From NCBI RefSeq assembly GCF_964355755.1, contig NC_092678.1, positions 21,424,922 to 21,488,921 on the forward strand: a stretch of 64,000 nt of DNA, in the 5' to 3' direction. A program made the translations under genes and the position numbers. Under the pieces are notes generated by a model. The model was not told where the DNA came from and did not search any database. It worked only from the letters and a program-made list of their open reading frames with translations. The stretch is from Antedon mediterranea (Eukaryota > Echinodermata > Crinoidea > Comatulida > Antedonidae). Shown here one piece after another: positions 1-11,515 of this stretch. Positions within the stretch are counted from its first letter, which is position 1, and each line of letters starts with the position of its first letter.

Positions 1-1890
1 CTTATTGAAGGGACACTCCTATTCTGAGGACATCCTTATTGAGAGGACACTCCTATTTTGATGACATCCTTGTTGAGGGAATATTCCTATTCTGAGGACA
101 TCATTATTGAGGGGACATTCCTATTCTGAGGACATCCTTGTTGAGGGGACACTCCTATCCTGAGGACATCCTTGTTGAGTGGACACTCCTATTCTGAGGA
201 CATCCTTATTGAGGGGACACTCCTATTATGATGACATCCTTATTGAGGGGACATTCCTATTCTGAGGACATCCTTGTTGAGGGGACATTTCTATTATGAG
301 GACATCCTTGTTGAGGGGACACTCCTATTCTGAAGACTTCCTTATTGAGGGGACACTCCTATTCTGAGGATATCCTTATTGAGGGACAATCCTATTCTAA
401 GGACATCCTTATTGAGAGGACATTTCTATCCTGAGGACATCCTTGTTGAGGGGACATTCCTATTCTGAGGACATCCTTGTTGAGGGGACATTCCTATTAT
501 GAGGACATCCTTGTTGAGGGGACACTCCTATTCTGAAGACTTCCTTATTGAGGGGACACTCCTATTCTGAGGACATCGTTATTGAAGGAACACTCCTATT
601 CTGAGGACATCCTTATTGAGAGGACACTCCTATTTTGAGGACATCCTTGTTGAGGGAATACTCCTATTCTGAGGACATCATTATTGATGGGACATTCCTA
701 TTCTAAGGACATCCTTGTTAAGGGGACACTCCTATCCTGAGGACATCCTTGTTGAGTGGACACTCCTATTCTGAGGACATTCTTATTGAGGGGACACTCC
801 TATTATGAGGACATCCTTATTGAGGGGACATTCCTATTCTGAGGACATCCTTGTTGAGGGGACATTCCTATTATGAGGACATCCTTGTTGAGGGGACACT
901 CCTATTCTGAAGACTTTCTTATTGAGGGGACACTCCTATTCTGAGGACATCCTTATTGAGGGACAATCCTATTCTGAGGACATCCTTATTGAGAGGACAC
1001 TCATATTCTGAAGACTTCCTTATTGAGGGGACACTCCTATTCAGAGGACATCCTTATTGAGGGACAATCCTATTCTGAGGACATCCTTATTGAGAGGACA
1101 TTCCTTTTCTTAGTACATCCTTGTTGAGAGGACATTCCTTTTCTGAGGACATCCTTGTTGAGAGGACATTCCTATTATGAGGACATCCTTATTAAGGGGA
1201 CACTCCTATTCTGAGGACATCCTTATTGAGGGACAATCCTATTCTAAGGACATCCTTATTGAGAGGACATTCCTTTTCTTAGTACATCCTTGTTAAGAGG
1301 ACACTCCTATTGTGAGGACATCCTTATTAAGGGGACACTCCTATTCTGAGGACATCCTTATTGAGGGGACACTCCTATTCTGAGGACATCCTTATTGAGG
1401 GACATTCCTTTTCTTAGTACATCCTTATTGAGAGGACATTCTTTTTCTTAGTACATTCTTGTTAAGAGGACACTCCTATTGTGAGGACATCCTTATTAAG
1501 GGGACACTCCTATTCTGAGGACATCCTTATTGAGGGACAATCCTATTCTGAGGCCATCCTTATTGAGAGGACATTCCTTTTCTTAGTACATCCTTGTTGA
1601 GAGGACACTCCTATTCTGAGGACATCCTTATTAAGGGGACACTCTTATTCTGAGGACATCCTTATTGAGGGACAATCCTATTCTAAGGACATCCTTATTG
1701 AGAGAACATTCCCTTTCTTAGTACATCCTTATTGAGAGGAAATTCCTTTTCTTAGTACATCCTTGTTGAGAGGACACTCCTATTCTGAGGACATCCTTAT
1801 TAAGGGGACATTCCTATTCTGAGGATATCTTTATTGAGGAGCCGGGACACAGCTATTCTGAGAACATCTTTATTGACAGTCTTATTCAAA
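1..1890. repeat. 34-bp minisatellite array 1
   Basis: About 55 tandem copies of a 34-bp unit, recognisable by alternating blocks GAGGACATCCTTATT and GAGGGGACACTCCTATTCT. It enters from the left window edge, so its true start is not seen. Variants (ACACTCC/ACATTCC, CTTATT/CTTGTT, CTTAGTACATCC) are mixed along the array, with 33-bp units caused by single-base losses. It ends in a degenerate unit beginning GCCGGGACACAG near 1852, about 600 bp beyond the stop codon of gene A. There are no unique spacers and no plausible coding use. Confidence 0.97.
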
Positions 1891-2495
1891 AGACACTTTC
1901 AGGTTAAATAAACGAAGGCCAATCTATATTAAGGAGATACTTTGAGTGGTCTTAATATGAGTTCTACTGTATGTTTAAATGACGCCACTAAAGATAATTA
2001 AAATATAGTTTTATTTCGAAATTAGTTATCGAAGCGTGGTAGTCTGAAGGCGATTTAAAATATTTAGTGTTGTCAGTAATGTCAATCTTCTCTGGTGTTG
2101 TCCACCATACTGTAACAGCCGCTCAATATAATCTCTTTCTTCCTTATATCTTTACTCTCATTAAAAGTTAATACTAACAAACTTCATCAAAAATAAATAA
2201 ATTGTTATCTCGTCACAATTTATATACAAAGTTATTAAACATAACTAACAAAAGAAATTAGCAACAAAACATATTACAACATTATTTTATTTATTTATGT
2301 CTTTTCCTCTTTTAACAAACATTACAAGATTAAATAAGACAATTATAATATATTATTCTATTTATAAATAATTAAAAAACAATAAATAAATAAATAATGT
2401 AAATACATTGTATACATCTTTCCTTTTTAAAAATCGAAAGCCATGTCTCGGGTCCATTCTATTGATTTCTTCATCAGTACTTCTATGAATGAATT
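1891..2495 (-). other. 3' flank and 3' UTR of gene A
   Basis: This is the AT-rich stretch between array 1 and the stop codon of gene A. On the minus strand two overlapping AATAAA signals lie at 2286-2295, about 200 bp after the stop, and are the likely polyadenylation signals. The same block recurs beside genes B, D and E, so it belongs to the duplicated gene-plus-array unit. I see no gene here. Confidence 0.6.
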
Positions 2496-5400
2496 TTAGT
2501 CACCACTTTCACCGTGTATAGTGTTGTATGATTTCATCTCTTGTTTTGTAATATTTCCATGTGACCATTCTTGTTGCTCTGCTTTTGCAAATATTAGAAA
2601 GAAAATCATTGCAAAAATATGGAAAGCAGCAATTATTCTAAACATCAAAGACCACTGATTGGCTGTATTCTGAAAAAAAAAACCCCAAAAAACAACTCAG
2701 ATTTAAACAAGTAAACAGGACGCGTGATGAGGTGTTTTCAATCAAACTTAAAACTTACATCTTCTTCGATCAAAGCTCCAAGAATAAGTGGACCAGTAAA
2801 ACCAACCGCAGCGGCTCCAGTTGTCACCATTCCTACGATTATTTGTGAGTGTTCCTTTGATATCTCCGTTATGTTTGTAAGTGTGCTCGTCGCATATATT
2901 CCTCCACAAGTAAACGCCACTGTAAGAAGTGTAACAGACGCGACTGCATGGTTTTCAAAGTATCCAATGAAAAATAGACAAATAGCAGGTATTCCCATAT
3001 CTACAAATAAGTCATGGAAATTCATTTTCATTAAAAAAAATTAAAACAGGAGATAGTTAATAAATGTAAATGTAATCGTCCACAAAATGAAAGAAGCAGT
3101 CACAATTTAAGAATGCATTTAATAATTTTAAAAACCCCCACAAAATAAACAATTTTTCTTACGTAAAATCATAAAAAACTTTCTAGTATTCAGAACATTC
3201 AGGTATTCCCGCCGAATGATGACGTCAGCAGCCACACCAGACAGCAGCGTAACTATGAATTCTAGAATTGGTGGAATTGATGTTAAAATTGCGATCTAGA
3301 AATACAGAAAAAAAGTATTATACGCCTATTCCTATGTTATATTCTATGTTTCTAGAAATATTTAGGTTATTTTATTATTAATTCATTCCTTATTATTCAC
3401 GGTTTCTGCCTTAAAACATTGGAAAAATAATACTTCTGCTCTCTTCATTGGTCGTGTTTCTGCAGCCAAAACAAAATTATCGGTTAATGTCCTAATAGTG
3501 TGCGCATGATCAGTCATTACCGAACAACCAGATGTCCAATCACATTATTGCAACAAATGTTCTTTCATGCCAAAGGTTTAAAATGATCCCATTTATCCCA
3601 TTATTATCCGATTTGAATGAGATAATTATCGGTTAATTTTTCTGGAGTGAAATCTGTTAAACCCCGTTTCCAAAGGCAGTTTATCGGTTAGTTTGTGGCT
3701 GCGGACACACAGCCTTTGACATATTTTTTTTCAATATATATTTTTTAGATATTTTTCCAGTGATTTTTTTCACTCCGCCACCATAAAATGAGTGGACACA
3801 ACAAGCGCAGTTCATATAATCTATCGCTTGTGATTGGTCAAATCAATTGCGTCGCGCTAACATCCTTGGGTTGCGCGCGTCCCGATGTGAATGTGATGGT
3901 GCTAGTTACTCTTCTGTCACAGGATCATATATTGAAGTGTACTAGTGTGTTCACTGTTGGTATCTGATAGAACAACGTAAGAAAGCATTTGGTAAGGCAG
4001 TCCAGAGATAGGTTGTAAATTAGAAGGAGAGAGGTCGAATGTATTGTAGTGCGATATCGCCATGGTGTTTTTAAAATCAAAGCCCTGTGTGTCGACAGCG
4101 CGCTGCGCGGACTTTTTGACAAAGTCAGCCCTCTATCAATAGGAGGCGAGAGTCTCAATTATACACAAACAAACACATATACTTTTAACATGCGCAGTGC
4201 TATCTTTTGTGATATAATAGTTGCGCAATCAAAATGTTTGCTTCCCGCTTAAAAATCCCTAAATGTTGATACCAAACTCGTTTACATATGACATTTTATT
4301 TTTATTTTTATACCTAGATGCTTGAACGACGTTAACAGGTATATTGCTGTTTGGAAAAACATGGAATAAATAAAATAAAAAGAGTTTTCCTTACCTTTGT
4401 TGGATCAAATCCAAATATCAATAACAAAATGGGTCCTTCAGTAAGAATAAAGGTAAAATTGAGAGTGTACGCCATGTAAGCAAACATGATAGACCACACT
4501 GCAGTTGATGTCAACATATCATACCATGGAACCGGTATGTCCTGATTAAAAAAACGTTTGAATTTAAAATGTGTTTATCACAGAATGATCAATGATTTAA
4601 CTCAACTATAGATTAATGAATATTCATTAACACATGACTCAACAGACGTTGATTACAAACATGTCAGCTTGACTCCTCCCATTATAATACCTTATTAGAG
4701 TCTTTAACTTCAAAACTTTTCAAATATTCGAGTTGCTGTGTTGAAATATATGGATCGTCAACAGGATTATCAAAAACGAAAGCTATGAATATTATTGATA
4801 ATAAACCACTAATGGTACCTAAAACGAAGAAGAAATGGTTGCTTATTATGCGAAAATGCATAGGGGAGGGAGGGGCTAAAAGTCACAGGGGTAAGTTGTC
4901 ACAGTGCTTTTTCAACCCTTTAAAGAAATGGAATGTTCCAGTTAGTGACCTGATTTGTGACCCCTTACTGTGCACTTCACACATACCGAAGACCAAGACA
5001 AAACTATTTCTAGATTTCATGTACTAAAAACACCCCATTTTTTGGCCTATAGATCAACTTTTTGTATTTCTACTAAAAACGGTATGTATGCATATCATTG
5101 TGGTTTACAAAGGAGAAATTTATGTTATAATGTAGTTGAATATCAGTGCTAAACAATGTACAAGTATGGTCGCTTGATTACCACGGATTACGTGTAACGA
5201 GTGGGTTTTCTATAAAATATGGTAGTGGGGCAAGTTGTCACAGGTTGTGACAACTTTCCCCTAAACATTTTATTTTAGTGTTTTATCTATCCCAGTCCTA
5301 CGGCCTAAGAAACGTTCCCTAGTCATATACACTCTCTTATAGACTATTTACTATTTTAGGCCTCTATTACTGTCGTATAAATAAATAAACTGCTAGATAG

Positions 5401-8400
5401 GCCTATTCTTGCTTTGTAGGCCTTAATCATTTTGTTTTCTTGTCAATTGGATATAGGGACCCCTAATAATCGAGAAAACACAATGTTTATATTATTTTTT
5501 TCTATTTTATTCATATGGTACGCAATTAAAAGCGTAAAAAAAAGTTTTAGATGAACATCAGAACCAAAGAAGAAGAATAAACCTAGTTCAAAAGATAAAG
5601 TGCACAAGAAAGAAATTGGATGTGTTTGTAGGCCTACTGCAAAGAAGATTATTCCGTGTCAGTTTCAGGAGGAATCTGGATCATGTTCTCTGTCTGTGAA
5701 GAATAGGCTCATGAAGATTGTGCTGTATCAATGAATCAGATGCAGACTTCACATGTGAATTATGTTGCTAGCTAGATTTTATTTAAAGTGACATTGTAGA
5801 TAAATGTATTGCGGACTCTCTGCAACAGGACTATAAATAGACCTATATCGATTACAACATACTTTAATACTTATTATTATTGTTTTTAATACATTATTCA
5901 TCATCTAAACTCACTAACTTATGTATAAACACACTTTCTATAAATAAATAAGTTTTAAGCAGATCTTTTATGCATATTGTCTTATTTTTAACGATGTGAC
6001 AAAGTGCCCCACTGCATGTGACAACTTGCCCCATGTACGGGGCAAGTTGTCACATCTGACCCATTGGGGAAAAAGTGCTCCCCTGGGTCACGGTCAAGAG
6101 TATTTTCACAATCAATGGTCCCCTTATATAGACCATACCCTAGGCTATATTTGAAGGTACAAACTAAGTTAATTTAGCCTAAAACTTAATATTTAGAGGA
6201 GATTAGAATGAATTTGTGACTTTTAGCCCCTATCTCCCCTATATTAATATACATCAAAATATTAATGATCATTTAAATATTTCTAAAGAAAGTATGTTTG
6301 GGTTTGATTAGTCACATTCAGAAGAAACACGCTTATTATTATTATTGTAAAGTGGAACCAGAAACAATCTCTCAACTGTAGGCCTAAGTATTTACTTTAC
6401 CAAAAATACAAAAAGAATATTATTTGCGAACTGACGAGATAGTTTAGGAGTATGTTTTAGTTCAAAAGCCAATTCAATTTTATTTAATCAACAATAATCA
6501 TTTGCAGTATAATATATGCGATAGTTTTTTCTGTTATCTTGTTAATGTGTTTACATTTTATTTAACCCGGCTCACTAAAGTACTGTCCTATTCTCTTTAT
6601 TCTCTTTAAATAGTGTTTATATTATTATTATTAATATTGTTAGGTTAAACTCACTGAAAGTATAATATGACGTTGGCCATCCTCCTAAACTGGGAGAAGT
6701 AGAAATCCACATAGATAAAGGATAACAGAAAACTTCAGCTATGCTCGTGCCTTTAGAAAACAAAGTAAACAACATAGAGTTTCCAAACGTTAAACATTTT
6801 TCCAGTAGCTTTAAGCTTGATTCCCACAAGTGACCAAATCATAAGCGACAGTTTGGATGACCTATCGTGTCGTGATTGGTCAAAGTTACTTACGATGTAC
6901 TATTAAGTCCATAATCAGGTTAAAAGATGTCATAAAATAGGGTCCCGTGTGCAATTTGTGGTGAAAGTTGGCAACTTGTCTAAATATCTTTAGTGGGTCA
7001 AAATAAACCAGAAAAACGTTGTTGCCCCACACGGAATACCTCTTTTAACCTGACTACCAAGCATTATGTTCAACAAAGAAGAAAATTTGCTTTCTTAAGC
7101 TCTGTCTAAACTATCAAACTGTAATAATAGTGTAGACAGAGCTTTAGATATTAACTATAAAAACACGCAAAAAACACTTTTTCTTGTACACAATTACTTA
7201 CCAGAATATGCAATAGATAATAATGTACTCCGTTCAGACGGAACAATCCATTTTTTTAAAGTGATATAAACCGCCGGCATGATTAATCCCTAGAAATATA
7301 AATAATTTTTATAACGGTTGAAAAAAAACCACGTAATACCGTTTAAACGACGTATTACCGTTACGCAGCACAATTTTGTCTTTTTGGTTGTTTGTTGCGT
7401 AACGTACATTTTTACGCCCTATCAATAGTAGCAATAACGTATGCGTAACAAAGGTTGTTAACCAATGACAAGCGAGAGTTTGGGAAATCCAGAGCGCGCG
7501 TGTCACTTGGTCAAATTAATTGCGTTGCGCTTACGTACTTGCGCTGCGTCCTAGTGGGAACCAAATTGTAACGTTATGGCGTTAAGTTTGTATAAGTGTA
7601 AATAGTATCGTTGTATACGCAACACATCCTATAGTCAATAGCCAATGGTATTGGCCGCCCATTGAAAAAAAAAACAATCGTTTCTCCATACAGTGCAACA
7701 TAATTGAACTGCCAATAAAGACACTAACTTCTACGACGCCTTGTAAAACCCGTACGATGGTCAAAAGACTGGTTCCAACGCCGGCAGCCCAAGGTATCAT
7801 GGCAGACAGTAAACCTTGCAACAGAAGAACTATTACAATTGATCGTTTTCCGCCAATTTTACCAGCCAACCAACCGCTCGGCAGTCCGCTTATTATATAA
7901 CCGTAATAAAATGATCCAAGTATATGTTGTTGGGTTTGGTCGTCCCAATCAAAAGTTGGTATCTATAAAGCAAAATCGTATACATAGAACAGCACATAAT
8001 GTGTACAAAGTGTTTTAAAATAATAATTTCCCCGAGATTTAGACTTTTTGTTCCACTCCATGTTTATTAACTTTGACCTAAAGTAAATAAATGCCCATTC
8101 CCTATTTGTGACGTTTTGAAAAAATAATGCATATATATTACTTTAAAAAACATTAAACCAGGTCATTCCTTGTCTTAACTGTACGTTTTATGGTAAATTA
8201 CGATAAAAAAAGAGAAACAATGCACGCGGTGAATTTCCTCTCGTGGACGGTCTTTAGGCCTCCTAGCTAGGCTTAGTTTTGTTTTGTAAGCCTAGCTGGT
8301 AAACATCGTTAACGTACGAACACCGTACGCTAGCTATAGGCTAAAATACCAATTCGCGCGGGCCGCTACAATTATTAGAATCGACTTATTTTTCACATTT

Positions 8401-9325
8401 TTAAAGATGTATTTTATTTTGAAACACACAAAAATGAAAGTCAAAATACACACAATTTTAATTGGCCATATCAAAGTAATATTAAAGTTATTCACTTTAA
8501 GTCAAAAAATTCGAGACAAAAACAACAATTTTACGTAATTAATAGCTAATAATTTGATTACATTTCGTCTGGAAAACAAAGTAAACAAGGATTTCAAACC
8601 ATGAGTATACATTATGCATGATGCTAATTAGGATTGTTGACAACTTGTCATGGCTGAGAAGGTGTTTTCACACAGATCGCGAGAAAGTTTTATGATTATG
8701 CATACAGAGTAGCCAAATATCCGCATTGCATTATGAGATAGGCCTATGTTTTGATCGAAAACTTTGACTTGAAGTCAAAGTTATTTTTTAACCAAAAAAC
8801 GTCTGTTTTTCAGTTAAATGATTTTTTTTTCGACTATTTTTTGGTGAAAGTTAATAACTATTATAATACTTCAAAATGACCCACTTTTTTTCGAAATCTT
8901 TTTATTTTTATTTTTTTGGAATTTGACAAAGGGACAATACATCTTTAACCGTTTAAAGACGAAAACACTTATCTCAATAGGATCACAGTATTTATTTTTA
9001 CATTGTATGTTGTTTGTGACCCTAATTAGATCTAAAAAACGTAGAGAATGGGACTTTAAGACTAATGTAACGATTGTTGTATCCGTTACTATATATTCTA
9101 TAGTCTCGGCAGGATGTCAAACAGTCACAGAATATACAAACAATAACTTACCGAATGTGTTGCACTGTCATCTGAAATCGTCGTCGCATTATGATTTGAG
9201 TTCTGTTCTTCTGTGGCATTCCATTTGTTTACCATGCTTATAATGGTAATGTTTATGTTCAATCTGGTACAGTAAACACAAATCCATGCAAAGCAGCACA
9301 TTACTGCTACAAAATATCGTTTCAT
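2496..9325 (-). CDS. SLC17-family anion transporter, gene A (9 exons, 471 aa)
   Basis: Predicted major-facilitator carrier of the SLC17 family, moving organic anions or phosphate across plasma or vesicle membranes; the substrate cannot be told from sequence. Exons in transcript order: 9152-9325, 7729-7962, 7202-7289, 6655-6750, 4691-4818, 4395-4541, 3163-3295, 2759-3000, 2496-2669. All junctions are GT-AG, phases agree and the sum is 1416 bp with stop. Residues 4-19 form membrane segment 1, followed by R21-L-N and a loop with glycosylation sequons at N36 and N46. Exon 2 carries ILGSFYYGYI and the MFS loop GWLAGKIGGKR (88-98). Exon 3 carries the family ERS motif (155-157). The last helix is at about 426-442, with a hydrophilic tail. 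The start is the first ATG before helix 1. Length is normal for the family. Intron 1 holds a MITE and intron 4 a 1.38-kb insertion. It is almost identical to gene B. Confidence 0.9.
4863..6239. mobile_element. 1.38-kb TA-flanked inverted-repeat element in intron 4 of gene A
   Basis: The ends are inverted repeats of about 25 bp, reading GGGGAGGGAGGGGCTAAAAG on the left and its near-complement on the right. TA is duplicated at 4861-4862 and 6240-6241. Gene B has the intact empty site with one TA near 19459. This fits a non-autonomous Tc1/mariner-like insertion that arrived after genes A and B separated. The interior repeats GGGGCAAGTTGTCACA and its complement (for example near 5228 and 6039). 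No transposase reading frame is seen. Confidence 0.85.
6916..7052. mobile_element. collapsed fold-back element in intron 3 of gene A
   Basis: It begins CAGGTTAAAAGA and ends with the complement TCTTTTAACCTG. It matches the outer ends and one arm of the 698-bp element at the same place in gene B, but lacks the centre and most of the second arm. Best read as an internal deletion of the gene B form, or as the ancestral short form. Confidence 0.65.
8405..8944. mobile_element. TTAA-flanked MITE in intron 1 of gene A
   Basis: A 540-bp AT-rich element flanked by TTAA at 8401-8404 and 8945-8948. Its terminal inverted repeat reads AGATGTATTGTCCCTT; the left end is mutated here. TTAA targets point to a piggyBac- or Kolobok-type non-autonomous element. 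It has no coding capacity. Related copies are at 22201-22721 and, inverted, at 26011-26547. Confidence 0.8.
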
Positions 9326-10232
9326 TTTGGAAGTAATTCGTATTCGTGTTGCCGATATATTCGGTTGAATTTAGGCCTATAAGGAATGCGGTTGGAGGGT
9401 CGCCTATTATTATTATTATTAGGCCCTAAGTAGTAGTAGTGATCTAGCTTTATCTTTTAGTAATCCATTCTTCCGGATCACTAACTCATAAACAATGAAA
9501 TCTTTGGATACCATTGTTGTACGTGACCTCACACCCCAGACATTACATTTTGAAATGGGACAAAATAAAATATTATATTAATTTTGCGCGCGTTTCCGGC
9601 CGATATCAATATTTCAAAGTATTTAGCGTAGAAATGCAGTCTTTGTCATTGATTTTTGTTCTTTAAACTTTTGGTGATACATTCCTTTTTTTATGAACTT
9701 TAATTGCAAAATAACAACGCACATTGTGGTGGTGGGAGGGTGTGTACTTTTAAGAATTCAAAAAAATTTTTTATAAGAAATGACATTCAAATCACAATTT
9801 CTGTTTTTTTTTAGAATTAAATATAAGGACTTTTTCCCTTACTATGAGTTATGTATGTTAAAATGCATACAAAGTTAATATCACTCATAAGCTAGATTAA
9901 TATTTAGCTTAATTAATAATTAAAAATGTGTTTATTTGTATTTTACTTGTACCCTTTCCTGAATTCATTCATTCATTCTTTTCTTTTAGATAAATATCCA
10001 CAGACATTTATTCTGAGAAATATCAGACTATAAAAACAAATTATTTTACACACCATCTATATGGTACAATTTTGACTATTTAACAATGTTAGTGATTGTT
10101 CTAATTAAATTAGTCACCGATTTCATCTTGTATAGTGTCATATGCTGGCGTCAGCAGACGTAATACCAGGGGATGTTTAACGTCACTAGACGTGATACCG
10201 TACGATAATTTGCTTATTAGTTTGCATTGTCA
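9326..10232. other. intergenic region upstream of gene A
   Basis: AT-rich spacer. The first 450 bp match the upstream region of gene B (23071-23520) and hold short ATT and AGT microsatellite runs. The part from about 9960 matches the 3' flank of copy C (23830-24000), so it is the 3' flank of the relic copy at 10233. The promoter of gene A should lie just right of 9325, but I could not identify a core element. No gene is seen. Confidence 0.5.
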
Positions 10233-10877
10233 TCGTGTATAGTGTTGTATGATTTCATCTCTTGTTTTGTAATATTTCCATGTGACCATTCTTGTTGCTC
10301 TGCTTTTGCAAATATTAAATGTCGCCCATCCACCTAAACTGGGAGAAGTAGATAAGGGTAACAGCAAACTTCAGCTATGCACGAACCTGTAAAGAAAAAA
10401 TGGGAAACGACACTCGTTTTCCAACGTTAACGGTAGTTAAGGCGCCGGAAAATCCAATCGAACGTCAATGTTACATTTTCACGCGGCGCATATCGATTGG
10501 CGCATAACTGGCCGTGTGGAGCGTATAGTGAAAACGAAACATTGATGTTCGATTCGCCGGACCGGAACCGTGCCGGAACAGTTGTGAAAGACCTTTTACT
10601 CAGTAATTCTGAATTTTCTTTATCAAAAATGTCGATCGCTTAAATCATTCAACTAGCTCATTGATAACGATTGTTCCGAATTTGTTGTCAGACATCCTTA
10701 TTTTACTCTAACTTTGCGTTGCGTCCAAATGGGAACCAAGCCATCAAACCAGAAAGCGATTAGCTTTCTTTTACATTTTAAATACTTACCCGAATATGCA
10801 ATAGATACTAATGTACTCCGTTCAGACGGAACAATCCATTTTCTTAAAGTGATGTATATCGCTGGCATGGTTAATCC
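10233..10877 (-). pseudogene. relic SLC17 copy (pieces of exons 9, 4 and 3)
   Basis: Reading the minus strand, 10790-10877 is a full-length 88-bp exon 3 with the ERS-type motif, and about 10317-10386 is an exon 4 fragment missing about 12 bp. This is fused directly to about 10233-10318, the 3' part of exon 9. Exons 5-8 and their introns are gone, and roughly 100 bp of unrelated sequence interrupts the exon 9 remnant near 10140-10230. It cannot encode a transporter. Its flanks resemble copy C more than A or B, so it marks a further, older gene in the cluster. Confidence 0.85.
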
Positions 10878-10984
10878 CTGAAAGTAAATAAGGGGTTTTT
10901 TACGTCACTTGTGTGTGAACGACTTATTACCGTTTACGCAACATATCAAGGACAGCTGGTGATCAGTCTACCTGTCTGGCTAAG

Positions 10985-11515
10985 CTTAAAGAATTTATTT
11001 AGAAGGTGATCGGGATCTTGACGAATTTTATTGACAGTTTTTATGATGTTCTTTCATGAAGTGAAATAAGAGGTTCAAGGCTAATGAGGAATCATTTACA
11101 CCACTCCGTTCTCACTTTCAAGCTCTCATATGAGAGCTGACTTGTACAGTTTTCACAGGAGCTCGAGTGAAACTGTCTACCCATCCTACCATCAAAATAA
11201 GAAGACAAAAGATGTGGCAGATCATTCCAAAGACCAACAGATGAAAAGATAAATGAGCTGTTGCCATAGAAAACAGTGGCGGATTTTAAAACATTAACTT
11301 AGGACAATATGGTGTGATAAGCTCATCTATGTAGTATAACGAAGTTGAGTTCAAACTCTTGTAATAGTCAACAGACTCTTTAAATTAATTCTTTCTTGGA
11401 TAGAAAGCCAGTGGAGATCTTTGAGGATTAGAGTTATATTGGCAAATGCTTTGGTCCTAGTGAAAAAGGTGCAGCAGTATTCTGAGCTGAATCAGTTGTA
11501 GTTTTGTGATTTCAG
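10985..11515 (-). mobile_element. L2/CR1-like non-LTR retrotransposon 3' remnant
   Basis: Conceptual translation of the minus strand, with stops, shows the typical C-terminal end of a non-LTR reverse transcriptase. From about 11450 it reads RTKAFANITLILKDLHWL, then the segment RINLKSLL, and later SSVGLWNDLPHLL near 11240. A closely related remnant is at 29095-29580. It contains a palindrome AGCTCTCATATGAGAGCT-like motif near 11123. It is heavily decayed and abuts minisatellite array 2 directly. Confidence 0.65.

Noticed and set aside
1-1890. Possible CRISPR array
   Set aside because: The repeats are directly adjacent with no unique spacers, the units vary, and the genome is clearly eukaryotic.
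2724-3044. Plus-strand frame opposite exon 8 of gene A (also 17341-17667, 43500-43781, 56143-56481)
   Set aside because: These are antisense shadows of SLC17 exon 8. They recur only because the exon is conserved.
4785-5152. Small plus-strand open frames in intron 4 of gene A
   Set aside because: They cross the end of a non-autonomous transposon, have no homology to known domains, and are absent from gene B.
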